Shown piece by piece: positions 22,593 through 36,027 of a stretch of DNA of 64,000 bases. Position numbers and translations under genes: made by a program. The DNA lies in contig CAJNOP010000014.1 of the NCBI GenBank assembly GCA_905250075.1, positions 16,537 through 80,536 of the forward strand, written 5' to 3'. The notes under the pieces were generated by a model. It was not told where the DNA came from. It saw only the letters and a list, made by a program, of their open reading frames with translations, and did no database searches. The DNA comes from Rotaria sp. Silwood1 (taxonomy: Eukaryota; Rotifera; Eurotatoria; Philodinida; Philodinidae). The stretch's first letter is position 1. Each line of letters opens with the position of its first letter.

Positions 22593-24190
22593 CTTTCGCA
22601 TTATATTCATCAATAATTGATTCGTAGATAAAGAGTAGCAGACGTTCACATATTGAACTAATCACTTTTTTTTTGTTTTAGTTGTTTATCGTCGGTCAAA
22701 TAGTTTTTATCGAATTTTTTCTGATACGAAACAGATTCTTATATTTTTCTCTAAATATAAATTAGTTTCAACATCAATCTATTATTGATCATTTTCTTCT
22801 TGATTGAAGACTACGTATAAGTACTCACCCTATCCCTTTAGCAGTTGTTTGAGAAGCATGCACACAATAATACATCCGTCTCTTCCTTTCTTTCAGATAT
22901 GATTAAATTCATTGGAAGACACAATAGATCGAAAGACTGACACATGCATGCAAATATTTAACACAGACGGTTAAAGCTACACATTTCAATTAGCCATCAT
23001 TATCATCGTCGAAGACGCATCATCATTCTTACAACAATAGTGAATCAAAAACACTCAGACCAAAAACAAAAAAAAAAGAAAAAGAAAAAGAAAGAATTTT
23101 CATCTACAAATGTTTGTAACACGATAAGCTTGTTGCTTAGTTGCGATCGATCAAAATAAAAATAACCAAATATATAGTAAGATGAAGAGAAAATCTCAAA
23201 CACGCTACACGCACGACATATATTAAACATGAAAGAGTGACAAGCGAATGAGCAGACTACTTGCACGCGCATGCTCACTTGTCTGCAGATAATGGACTCG
23301 TATGCGTACTGCATTATTCTCTTGAGAGAAATTTTTTTCTGGCTGATTTCACACACACACATATATGTATATATATATATATTAAAAACTGATGTTCAGT
23401 CTATCTAAATTTGAATAAAAATGACTAATATTATGTTCATTTGATTTGTTGTTTTTCTTTATAATAACTCATAAAAAGTAATTTCCTTTTCTCCATCATC
23501 TTTTTAAATGAGCACACATGAAAATGCATTTTAAACAATTAATAATCATTTTATAAAAAAAAAAAAGAATTGTGAAATTCATATAAAATGTTTTTTCACA
23601 AAATTACACCATTAACATTAAGTTAGACAAAAAGTATCGTACATATTTTATAAAATTTTATTCATCAAAAGAAAGGTTACTCACAACAAACTTTAACAGA
23701 CATTCATCATTCATTAAATATTTGTTATTAACCCGATCTATTTCTGCTTATCATTGTACGAATCTGGAAATGATTCATTTCATATTAAACATTTTATCTA
23801 TAGATCAAGGTCAAACGAAATGCGTTTTTACGCATGGGAATATTCTCTCATTATTTTTTGTCTCAACATAATAAGTATTGCTTTTGTTTGCTATTGTATC
23901 AGGAGACTAGTGTTGACTATTATAGTTTGTTTTTAATACGCTATAAGATGGTAGAAACAAAGTATGCATATTTTTATCTGTGAGAACGAAGTAAATCAAG
24001 ATTTCTTTTATATATTAATTATTAGCAAACCCTTTATTTTTTTTTTTGATACATGAAATTAGACAAGAAGAAAAACAAGAGGAAGAAATGATAAACACGA
24101 ATTAAACTATATTGTTTGATTTTCTTTTTGGTATGTAGAGAACTTGTTTGAAGACAGAGCAATAAAACATAACCGGCTTGTTTGATGTGT

Positions 24191-26874
24191 TTACAATTCT
24201 GTATAACTATAATCACGATTAATTCCAATTGCACGAAAAGCTAAAGGACATGTAAAAGCAATATTAAATCCAATTGCAAAATAAGTTAAGTAATAATAGG
24301 GCATTTCAACTTTTGCAAAACGTTTTATTTTCGGATCTTTCCAATCAAGTCCATATATAAGAGATGTTAGACGTAAAACAATTGTTTTAACTATTTGTCG
24401 TGTAGCATAAATAATTAATAAACCAATTATTGTACGTAAAACACAATAACCTAAATTTGGTGCAATTATGGAATAAACTGGAGGTGTCAATGGTCTTTCT
24501 AAAAGACCAAATTTTTGCATTATTGTTGTTGCTGATAATAAACCAAATGTGCTACCTAATATAACAGTTGTATCTGATCGAGCTGTTGACCATTCTTGTA
24601 CACTTGGATAACATTTTATTAAAATTATGCCCAAACAAAAATTAAGTAAAGGTGCTAAAGTAAAATTCACTTGAAAATTATCAATTATATTAACATATGG
24701 AAACATTATATAGATCAATAATAAGGCATATGCTACACCACCTATGATATCCTATAAAGAAAGATAAGGATGAAAATTGATCGAGGTCGTCCTCAGAGTT
24801 TGAAAGCTTATCGATAAAATTTATATTGAATTTTGATAGATTTATCGAAATGGACAAGATCTAAGGACTATTCAACATTACTGTGAAAGTCTTAGTTTAC
24901 ATAATACGCACGACAGATTGAAGAATTCTGATAAAAAAAATATTCAAATAAGTTAGTTTTATCCAGATTGTCTTCTGAAATGGTGACTTGAAATTCCAAG
25001 AAGATAAACATGTATTTTTGGAAATACAGACACATAGTACGTTGTAAGATAACTACAAACTTCGAAAGAGCACTATCCTTAAACTAGATTATAAAATGCT
25101 CCAATTATAAATTTCAGATTGCAATGGTAAAAAACCTTCCCTTCAATATATTATTTATCAAGTCTCTAGACAATTCTATTGCATATTCATTAAAACCATT
25201 ACATACGATGTCGAAATATGTAGGAGTGTATTCTACGTGAGGGAAAAACGTTATCGAAATATTATTGTTGTTTTTACATATTTCAACAATGAGTACATTG
25301 ATAAAAACTATTTACACACAGGAATACTATATCATTTATCAGTGTCTGACATCAGTAAAGTTTATTGACTTCAATGTGTCCATATCTGATCCAATGCATG
25401 GCAAAAAAAATAATAAAAGAATGTATATGGATGTTAGTCTTCTCTTCATTTCTATCTACATCCCTCTGCACACATCAATCCATACTCGATGGAGAAACAG
25501 AAATCTTTGCTACTTCGTCCTCATCCACACCCTTTACCATCGCTTAGTTTTTGATGCACACCATTCACCAATCTGATCAACCTATACGATCTAAGATTAA
25601 GTATTTTTTTCATGATTTAGCTCAACTTGAATCGGACTCTAGAGTCTATAAATCAAAACGAAATCACTATAAGATATGATTTCTCAGACGATATCATTAA
25701 TTTCTTTTAAACACACTATAATTAACGAACATTTTATTAATAGACATTCAATCCGTTCACTGTCATGTAACATGAAAAGTACAACAGTTCATTTGTAATC
25801 ATATATCATTTAACATTATATAATTACGACCTTCTTTCAGGCGTACATAAAAGTAAAAAAATTAAACTTTTCTTTTTTTTCGAACTTCAATCAAACATTA
25901 ATGATATGATGAACTTTCAATACAAATTCATGTATTCATACTTACAAGAAATGTATGCATGCCAAGATAAATTCTACTAAGACAAACCCATATACATACA
26001 ATAGTTGCACAGGCTAATCCAATTTCAATATTAAACTGAATAAAACAAAAAGATAATTAAATTCTATTTGTATTTTTTTAAATTAATTAAATTTACACTA
26101 TAGCGTTGATGTGAAAGAAGTACAAGTGATAGTGGAATACCCATTGCAAACATAGCATGCGTAGAAGGGAAACCATATTCTCGAATATAACTACATATAA
26201 AGAAAAATGAATTCAAAATTTATTTAAAAAAAAAAAACTAATTTCTACCGTTTTTCTAATTGTAAAACAGGTGGTGATGATGGTCTTGGCATACCTAAAA
26301 TATCTTTAGTTGCTTGTCCTATATACATAAAATATACCCAAAGTATTGAAACTTTTCTTGCTACACAACCATCAACATTCCATATCCTTAAAAAAATTAA
26401 AAAAACATAATAATAGTTTATCATTAAAAAACTTAATTTGAAAGAAAAAAGTTACCATGTTGGAAAAAATAAAATATAAAAAATTTCATTTCCAAGTGCA
26501 GAACCAATTTGAAAGAAGTAATACCAAAACCATGATGTTACTTTATAATCAATTTCTGAAGAAATATTTTTCTTATTTGTATTTTGATTTGTACTATGTT
26601 TTATTTCTTCGATACATTCATCCAATACATTTGTATCATAAGTTACTTTTCTTTCATGATGTGGATGAAATAAACCATTAGGAATATGAGATTTTTTATT
26701 ATCATCATTAATACTTTTATTATTTTGATTTTTATTTAAATCATTTTCATTATGTTTTGATATAGGATCAGATTTACACATTGATGTTGGTAATATACCA
26801 AAATAACGTTGAAATTGTGCGACATGATCAGGCTTATGAAGCCAAAAAAGAAACGAACGAATTTGATTCCACAT
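24191..26874 (-). CDS. SGPP1: Sphingosine-1-phosphate phosphatase
   Basis: Five exons on the minus strand (26874-26456, 26386-26249, 26190-26097, 26035-25946, 24751-24191) join in phase to 433 residues, close to the human SGPP1 length. The enzyme dephosphorylates sphingosine-1-phosphate in the ER membrane, feeding sphingosine back to ceramide synthesis. All three PAP2 phosphatase motifs are present: K167-x6-R174-P175 (KDILGMPRP), PSTH with His197, and S237-R238-x5-H244 (SRIYLGMH). The N-terminal LHKPDHVAQFQRYFGI is typical of the family and precedes an Asn/Lys-rich linker. Many hydrophobic segments follow. Intron 4 (about 1.2 kb) carries nothing recognised. An acceptor-like TTGATTTAG lies 4 nt before the ATG, suggesting a trans-spliced leader or 5'UTR intron. 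SGPP1 versus SGPP2 cannot be decided. Confidence 0.92.
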
Positions 26875-28104
26875 TAATCTAAATCAAAATAGAATTAATT
26901 ATTCACGTTTTATCCTTCTTTTAAAAACAAAATATCTTTTTATCTATATTATCTATATGTGGCATAGACAGATGTTTCATTCGTCTAAATGAACATGATA
27001 AATGAAGCAAAAAAATCAAAATTTCAACAACCATCGAACTTGAAGAAGAAAACGAGAGAGAAAGAATAGAATGATTGTGTCAACTCAAAATTTATTTGTC
27101 AAGGATACAACTAAAGAAAGCAAATAAGACGATCGCTTTGTTTTTATTTATTTCTTACACTTTTTAAACTGTAAAACATCAAATTATTGATTGATTGATG
27201 AATCATTACGCTTTGCTGTGGTTTTTAATCAAAACTACTATTGGATATAAATTAATATGACTTCTAGCGCCAGTTCATTTCTATATTGAGAAAAAAATTA
27301 AGACATGATCATCATTGATATTTAATAATTCATATTCAATTATTTTTATATACTATTTATTTATTCGCTGATTTGTTTTGTCATGGTAACAGTTATGGGT
27401 GATGGCGACAGTAAAGTGTATTTCCTTGTAGTTGCATTAGGTAATTATAATAGGAGTACAATTGAAGTGTGTTTTCGTCGAAAAACATACAAAAATCTTT
27501 TATGTAATGTATACATTTGTATGTCTGTTTTTAATGAAGCGATGGATAAAAATGTTCACATATGTCAAAACTTGAAATTTTCAAATAATATTCTCATATA
27601 CGTTTGATTCTTTAGGATTCTACCATATTATTGTTATTATCTGATTCTTATCACCAAAGTAGATATGTTGATAATAAAATATTAGAAAACAAAAGGTAAA
27701 TGAAATTCAGTATCATATACATTATGAAGTGAATGGAAATGAATAATTATGGTAAGTAGGAATAAATTGATGATCATTGAACAGGAGAAAGAAAAACTCA
27801 ATATAGTCTAAGATCCCTCGCGATACATAATGAAAAAATGTCTAATGGCAATAAAACCAAAGAGAATAAAATTTCAACGATCGAAATAAATGAAGAATCA
27901 ATCGTCATTTGAGACAGACTTGATAGTGAGTTTTATGTTAATTAATAAATAAATTGATAGATATTTTAGTAGACAATGACATAAATGATAAAAAGTGAAG
28001 AATTTCATACCAAACAGCTCGTTTCTTTGATTGTTTGTTAGAAGAGTTTGTAATTCTTCGTCATTGATTTCTTTTTGTAGATAACAAACTAGCACAAGAC
28101 TGAA
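26875..28104. other. Divergent intergenic region
   Basis: About 1.2 kb separates the divergent SGPP and Chibby starts and probably holds both promoters. An ORF at 27383-27607 (74 codons) lies inside but shows no family resemblance. No specific element was identified. Confidence 0.4.
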
Positions 28105-28508
28105 ATGTCATTTCGAAGTTCATTTTCAATTCATAAAACAAAACCACGTCGATTGACATCTCGTTCACCATTGAAACTACCTGCTGAAGAGATGGCACGT
28201 GAACTTGGAACACACTATCAAACAATAGATGCTCGTATTGGAAATCAAAAAATAACATATGATATTGCACAAGGCGGTTGGAAATCTGGTAACTTTCCAC
28301 TGATCAATTCGATAGTCACGTACATTTTTATTTTGCTTATATAGATGGAACAGTTCATGCATTCGTCGACTCGAGAGAAATGGCTAAATTAGACAAATCT
28401 AAACGAGAATTAGAGGAAGATAATAATACTCTTCGTGTTAAAATTGATATGTTACTTGAAATGCTTGCTGAAATTACTGCTGAACATGATCTCCGACGAA
28501 GTGGTTAA
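28105..28508 (+). CDS. CBY1: Chibby homologue (beta-catenin antagonist / centriolar protein)
   Basis: Two exons, 28105-28288 and 28345-28508, join in phase to 115 residues (human CBY1 is 126). The N-terminus MSFRSSFSIHKTKPRRL and SPLKLP match the family's basic opening and 14-3-3-type serine region. The second exon encodes the leucine-zipper coiled coil, ELEEDNNTLRVKIDMLLEML, followed by AEITAEHDLRRSG; human CBY1 has nearly the same layout (ELEEENNLLRLKVDILLDML in my recollection). Chibby binds beta-catenin to dampen Wnt signalling and functions at the ciliary transition zone/basal body. An acceptor (CTTTTTGTAG) lies 24 nt upstream of the ATG. The C-terminus is shorter than in vertebrates and lacks the basic nuclear-localisation tail. 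Confidence 0.9.
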
Positions 28509-31500
28509 TCATCGAAAAACAATTTTTTTCTACGATAGATTTTTTGTAATAAAAATTAATAGAAAAGAAAAAAAAACTCGATTTGAGGAAAATAATCTTG
28601 TTAGTAATAATTGCAAGAAAATAGTATGAGTTGTATATTTATGAGATATTGAAAAGAGAAAATCGTTTGTTTCTTTATTTAAACAGCATATACAAGGCAC
28701 ACCTTTTTTTTTTAAATGGAAAATTTTGATCGAATATAAATAGATACAGGCAGTTTTTATTAAAACAATAAGAAACAACTGAGATAGTGTGCTAATAACA
28801 AGTATAGAGCGTTACGAAAAAAACTGACCGATTATGTAGTTACGTTCGATTACTAGAGAAAAATTTATTGCAGATTTTTAATCGTTATGACAGATTAATC
28901 AATCAATAATAGGTAATGTACATAACTATCGCACACAACTTCTATTGTTTTTTTTTTAGCCTCTTACTCAATGTACGAAGTAAAAATATGGTATTATATA
29001 AAATAGTAACTACATGCTAGAGATAGATAGAAAATCCTTGAAACCTTTATATATAATATAAGTTTACAACATTTTCTACTAGCTGTGTCAGAATTTTCGT
29101 TTCTAAACATTCCCTTCTCAAGGATAGACCATAACAGACGTTGATATATGATCAAAGACCGTAGCTTGCTAATACCTCATTATAATATATGAACTACTGC
29201 CTTATTACATTTTGGAAGGATTAAGTAAAACGATGATGAAGAAATGTGTGTCCTAAAATAGATGAAATAAAACAATCCGTTTGTGATTAGCTAGAGCAGC
29301 TATATCGTGTTTCTTATGTTAATCTCTTAGAGACTCAGAGATGGGCTAGCTTACTATGTCTTGTTTCAATTCCACTTCAACTCTGATGAGAAAAAGCGTC
29401 AGCTTCGAGATACACTCACTCATTTCTTCAAAAATTCCAAAAATATCTTTTTTAAATATATCGAGATGTTTATACGTTTTTGTCTATCTTTTTATGTGAG
29501 ACTGTTACACCTTGTGGTTTCCTAGGAACAGAAACTCTGAAGTTTTAGTGCATTGTAGGTCACCCAAGCTCCAACTATTTTACAATGATTCGTATAACTA
29601 AAGAAGCCAGAGCAGCAGGAATCAAGTTAAAAATATAAATCAAATAACAATATCAGTAATAATATCAACTAATGATTAATAAGAATTTGAGTTGTTTTAG
29701 ATGGTACTGTAATAAATTATTTTACGATTGACAACTAATATGTCTACAGCTGAGAATTTCTAACATCTGCTATGATCATTATGACATAGTTAACATTGAT
29801 TAGAGACATCATTTTTTATTGTCATATAATTCATCTATTACTGTGTCTTGGCATGATGTTTAACTTGACATTTTGTTCTATTAAATATTTATTTTACCAA
29901 AAACTAGAGCAGTATAAATTGAACCCACAAAACAGCGGCACTCTACAGCGAACAAATAATAATATAAATTTTCATTCATGTTTATTGAATGCTATCAAAC
30001 TATATTCTAATAAACACTAGGATGGTGATTTGAGTGACGATATTTATAAGATTATAAACATTTCACACTGACAGCGTCTATTTATGTTGGCTTACTAATA
30101 GATTGCAGTTGATTGTATTTTTCCTGGTAAAGAAAGCCTTATTACATAAGAAAAACTCGTTCCAGCTTCAGCATGAGGAAACAATGAATACAATTATAAT
30201 AGTCGCAAGTTATCAAAAGAATTCATCAAAGAATAGAGTTTTAATCATATAAGTGAATATTCAAATTGTTTGACTTACTACTAGTCTCTAGTTAAAAATA
30301 GAATTATTTCAAATGAAAAATTTTCTCAATACATTTAATATTTAGCTATACGTCACATTTACAATTCTTTCTAGTTTAATTGAACGTGTTCTAATGTTCT
30401 TGTGCTTAAAAATAACTTCCTGTGTTAAATTGGGTATTTCGAAAGGACGATGTGCAGCGTCTGATAGATCAATTAATACAATAATGATGACAGAATAATT
30501 TTCTCTCGATTATTAACAAAAAAAATTCTGAACTATTTCATTCTCGAAGGATTAACTATTTTTATAGGTTGGAAGAAAGGTGACATCAAAATATATTGTT
30601 ATTAAGCAATGCAGTGAAACAAAAATTCGACTGCTCATTCTCAGCAACACAGTAAAAATATTATTGTTAGCTACAGATAGTTATTTATTTAACCTTTTCA
30701 AAGTGATCAGCGTATAATTTATTCCCAAAAGTTTTCTTTTTAATGAATAATAGTCTTAATGAAAATTGAGTATCTATGAATACATTTTGTTTTGTTTTTG
30801 GTTCAATAAAAAATTCATAATACCTTTTATTTAGTTTTTACATGCATTCGACTTGTTTGTTCTTATTATCAGAAAAACTTTGAATCACGTTTTTGTATTG
30901 AAATAAGAATATGACAAGCGAAAACTTTGATAATTACAAAAAACTCTTCAAAATGTATCAAAATTTCATGTGTTTTTTTTTTGCATAATTAGACATAAAC
31001 CAAGAGAGAACAATAATCAAGAAGAGAATTTTTTCTATTAGATTTAAAAAACTTGTCAGTCAAGCAAGATTCAAGCTGAAAATTACAAAATTGTTTTTTT
31101 TTCTCTGATATTGTTCAATATCTATTATACACACAGCAGTTTCCATCTTTTAGTTCTTTTTCTTGTCAAGTTAAAAAGTTTCGTTTTTAAAAGGACGACG
31201 ATATAGCACACTACTTCACGTAAAAAGATTCGTTTCTAGTATCATCCATGATATGTATTTGTAATAATAATTTTCAGGTTGTTATAGACTCCGTAAAGTT
31301 AAGATGCAAACCCTTTATGAAGATATAAATGAAAAGAAAAAACGTGTGAGAACAAGAAAACAATGATAACGTCAATTATCACAAACTCTATATTATATCT
31401 TCCCGAGAAGGTCAGCATCTACGCATAAGTTAGTAGACCCTATGATCGAATTGGGACACGTCATCGGATGATAGCAGAACGTTGAGGGAGAAATTCCATA

Positions 31501-34500
31501 GACTAAAGTGGAAAATAGATTATAAAACATAGTGAAAAGAAACAAAATACGAAATACAGAAAGACCGAAAACTATATGTCATAGACAGATATGGAAGAAA
31601 CTATACGTATGTGTTACATATGATAGAAGATGACTAATGATAGAATGAATGGAAAATACCAGTAAAATAGAAAAGGAAAATAATAAGTATGTAGTAAGTA
31701 GACCACTATCGAATAATTAGAATACTCTGTAACAATATAAAAATCATCACTACAAAAATATTTAGTCCAATAATAGTGGAAATGGATCTTTTAACGTGAA
31801 GTAGTATAGTGCATGATCTTTCTTTAGAAAACGAAAATCTATAACTTGACAAAGAAAAGAACAAAAATATTGGAACTTTTGTGAGTATACTGTGTTTGCA
31901 TTTACATTGACTGTCGCATTTTTTAAAACATTGTATGTTATGCATTATAGGGACAAAACAAAAAATATTCGTAACTGTTGAAAGAAGAGATAGTAACTGT
32001 AATCTTTTAAGAGTTTATGCAAGCGCACTATATAGTGTCTATAGATAAAGAGTCAATGAAATTCGAGGAAGAGGCACCTAAGGAGGTTCTCTTGTAAGTT
32101 AAAATTTCCTAGGCGAACTTCTAACTAACTAAATCTCCCTTTAATTTCTCATTTTTCTTATTATAATAACTGACGTTAAGATAAGACACTTCGTATATCA
32201 ATAAAAAAACAAAATAATTCTACGTCACCATCTTTATCTATAGTCGAACAAAGATGAGCTTAGCAATAACCATGACATGTGTAAAATTAGGATATATTTT
32301 GATTATTTAACATTAGTTATGCTCTACAATAATCGAGTTGCGTTTGTGCGATTAGAACCTTGAATAATAGAAAATTTAAATATCTTGTTCGAAGATACTA
32401 CAAAAAACGAATTTATCATTTATATGACTTATTCGTTATTAACTTTATGTTTTACCCATTTTATTGGTACAATCATTAATATAATCGGTCAGGTAACTAA
32501 CTTAAATTGCTGTTGTTTTATACATATATATGTATATCCAGGCGAATCGCATTCATTTTCGTTGGTTATCATTAAGATTATATGACCAAGTCCTACTCGA
32601 TTAAACTTGATATTTATCTAAAAGTCTAGTAAGTAATGTGTGTCAATGCGCCTACTGCTCTGTCAAAAAAAAGACATCTTAAATCACCATAAAACTTTCA
32701 TACAGAAAATGGATGCAAATTTTATGTACTTTTTTTAAATATGTACACAAAAAGAATTTATCAAAAAAGTCTTTACAAATATTAACATTTTTTTGTATCC
32801 TGTCTGTCATTAAAGTACAGTGGATGCGAAGAAAGTCTTAATTATTTCTAAGGTAGTTATAATCTAAATACTGGACAAAAAAAAGAAGACTAAAAGACAT
32901 TTACTGTCAGATTTTATATATAAAGTTAATATTACAGTATTGATGCTATCAATAGAATTATATTTTATCTTCTATGCTGAGGAATACATAAAGATTTAAA
33001 TTCAGAGAATTTTGAAAATCATTCTATATAAAACTTTACAATGACAGATTTGAGATAAATCAGTTTAGATTGTGTTAATTCCTTCAAATGATGATTAGTT
33101 AGAAATCATCAATAATGGTATGTAAAAAGCTCGCTTGTTTTCTTTTCCTTATGAATGTAATCTTTATGAATCAAATGGTAGAAGAATAGTACGAATAGCA
33201 TATAAATCAAATTATGGCAAACATTATTCTCTTGAGACAATGCACTTGTCAACTATGTCTTCTTTGTGAATGAATAATTTTAAACAAAGTTTCTTAGTGT
33301 AAAATGTATCAATGATTTAGTAAATACTAATCAGCACAAAAATGATGACGAGTTTTCATTGATATTAATCATCGTAAGTTAAACGAGATCTATTAATAGA
33401 TGTCCAATTCATTTCAATTCTCGTTATTTCCTTTCTTCTTTTTCAATTAAGATCCTTGAATATTTTACGATCATGTTCTTCTGATATTAGTATAGTTTTA
33501 GAAAATTTATATAGCCATACTTTTCGACCTCCCAGACCTTTCTTTTTCTTTTCTCTAAATAATATATTACGCCTTGAGTACGCTTGATTCTTTTTGGCTG
33601 ACATGTCAATCTTATTTGTATACATACGACAATGATAGTTAGATTTGTGAGTCTTGACTATATAAGTACATCCATCTCCTTCGACATCTATATAGCGATA
33701 GTATACAATAGTTTGTCCTTCCAACCCACATGCACGAACAAACGAACGACCCGAGAGGCAATGCAGCCTATTATCTTTCCAGCACCATTGCCTTCATCAC
33801 ATCACATCTGTTTCCCTTCGTTTGCGTGTGCTCTTGTACGTTCGACTGCAGCAGCGGCAAAAATTCTCTCGTTCCATACACGCTTACATCTCTTTTTCTT
33901 TTTTTTTCTCGTTGTGATGATGGAGCACAAAAAAAAGACTCGATGTTCTCCGTTTTTTTCCTCTCTCTCAAGCGACCAGTAAGTAAATTCTTCCTATCTA
34001 GACAAACTTCATACACATACATATATCTTTTCTCTACAAGAAAAATCTTTTAGAATGTTGTGTATACTAAATTAATATTTCCAATTTCAAAGATTGTTTA
34101 TGTTCATAAAATTTAATACCATCACATCAGATTTAACATAGTATTCTACATGAAAAAATTTCTCATTATCATATATATATATATATCTAAATATTTTGTT
34201 GATAGAAATTGTTTATATTTTTCTCTTTCTCTTTTTTCTTATTGATTCTCGAGCATTATAATGAACGCACAACATGCCGAGAAAAAGAAATGGCGTCGTT
34301 ATCCAGATTCGTACACGGGCGTTCGTCCGATGGCTTGCTTAACATTCTCTTTTTTTTTTCTTTTCTCGTTCGCAAATGAATAATAGATAGAAGTAAACCG
34401 ACGACGACAGCGACTAGAAGCTTGAAATACTATACCCTTTATGCATTTGTCGTCGAAGAGAAGAAGAAAAAAAGCAATGTGTGTGTGTGTGCGTGCGCAT

Positions 34501-36027
34501 ACATACACGATAGGCATAAAAGAAGAGAAAAAGCGTCCGTTTGCTTGCTCGCTCTGTTATCGCTTGCGCACACGCGCGCAATTCATTTTGACGAGCAAAC
34601 GCGTGAGTCCAAATGGCCATGTATGTATCATGATGGGGATGCGGGATGTAGTACAGAAGAGAAAAGGTTGGAAGGGGGAACGAGGGAGAGCAAAAGCAAG
34701 AGAAGTAAAATATAGAGAATGCATTAACAAAATGATCGTGTCATTTGGAGTCTTCTCAGTCTATTGTTGTTGATGATGATTAACATTACAGGAAAGAATA
34801 TATATTTATTTACATACAGAAAAATTCTAATATTAAAACTGATACTACATTGTACATTAAATACAGACATCACTACCCGAATCTTTTATGTAATAAGTAC
34901 ACAGAGTGTTCATTAATGATTCTATATGTATACTTCAAAAGTTGTTCTCACTTTCTTGTTATATTTAATTGCATATCCGCCATCGGCAAGAGGTACAGAG
35001 CAACAAAGAAAAATGATCATTGGCTGGTTTAAATAAACTTCCTTTATTTTCTTTCTAATGGTTCTGATTTTCTCATTGAGTTAATTCAAAGATATTCAAT
35101 TAATCATTTCTTATAAAGGCAATCAATATATAAGGAAAAAAAAGGAAAGCAACGCATATAATATTTTCAATCATCTATTTCGTATACCATTTCTTTCTAT
35201 TATATGACTGTCGTCAGATTGACCTTACAAGATGTCATAAATAAACATTAGATAGATGAAATCTGTATAGATTAAATAGATATAGTCGTTGTTTTTGCCA
35301 AGCCTTTTTCTGTCCTTGTTTTTTTTTCTTTCATATACTACTATTCTTTCGAAGATCAAGATTATTAACAAATGAATGATTATCACTCTCTTAGCTTTTA
35401 TTTATCGCCGTAATAAAGAATGATGACGTGGCATGTGATCGTATAAAAAAAGCCTACAGATATTTATATATTTATATATTTTTTTTTTGTATCTTTTATT
35501 ATTTAATGATTTATCCTTTACAATCAAATAAAAAATACAAAAACTTGAATAATGTACCCATATGTCCTTTTAGGATAATTCTTTTTGTATTTTAGATAAC
35601 AAACTCTTTGTTTATCAGATGTCCTTCATTGATATAATATATATTTTTGTTCCCCGCTCTCTTTCCCTTGAATGAATAGATTTTCATCATTGTTATATCT
35701 ATGACAAAACAAAACAATGTAACAAGCGAAAAGGAAAAGAAATATCTTTATTTAGCACGTGAATCTTTCGTCGCCTAAGCACATATAAACAGAAAGAAAA
35801 AAGAAAAAAATAATAATAGTATAGTTCATTCATTCATTCATCGTCCGAATTCGCTGGGGCATATGTTCGATGTGTATATGTCGATTTTCAGTCAGTCAGT
35901 CAGCTACTAGTAGTAATAGTATGCGTGCGTAACCGAGTGCATTTCTTTCCTATGTATTTCGAATAGTTACCATTCAACATGAAAAGGAAAGAAAAAAAGA
36001 AAATGTATCTTATTTGTTCTAGATTCG
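28509..36027. other. Long gene-free region upstream of EPC
   Basis: About 7.5 kb without a supported coding region. It holds a GC/CpG-richer patch (33700-34720), a TA run (34171-34186), tandem CATT (about 35826-35842) and CAGT (about 35892-35903) tracts, and many A/T homopolymers. It may contain the EPC promoter and upstream exons. Confidence 0.5.
33700..34720. promoter_or_regulatory. GC/CpG-richer patch, candidate promoter or regulatory island
   Basis: Two sub-blocks (about 33720-33890 and 34250-34720) have visibly more G+C and CpG than the surrounding DNA, for example GCGCACACGCGCGC near 34566. Overlapping ORFs of 70-116 codons open on both strands as a consequence of this composition; none resembles a known protein. 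A 39-codon frame starts at 34261. The patch lies 1.3-2.3 kb upstream of the EPC start. Promoter function is inference only. Confidence 0.3.

Larger units (their letters stand above)
20319..24190. other. Gene-free stretch with simple repeats
   Basis: No coding region is supported in about 3.9 kb. It holds a TA dinucleotide run (21204-21224), a TG run (22578-22592) and an A-rich run near 23060-23095. ORFs such as 21633-21839 and 23045-23362 are low-complexity. Confidence 0.5.

Noticed and set aside
23045-23362. 105-codon minus-strand ORF
   Set aside because: The C-terminus is a Phe run from an A/G-rich tract; no domain or splice evidence.
25265-25576. 103-codon ORF inside SGPP intron 4, opposite strand
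   Set aside because: Short, unsupported, no family resemblance.
33443-33724. 93-codon minus-strand ORF rich in Lys/Tyr
   Set aside because: Somewhat protein-like, but no acceptor, donor or known motif supports it.
33632-34053. Overlapping ORFs of 83-116 codons on both strands
   Set aside because: They overlap each other in several frames, are low-complexity, and follow from the local GC-richer composition; no family resemblance.
34422-34773. 97- and 110-codon plus-strand ORFs with antisense partners
   Set aside because: Built on GTGTGTGT and CGCG simple sequence; mutually overlapping.
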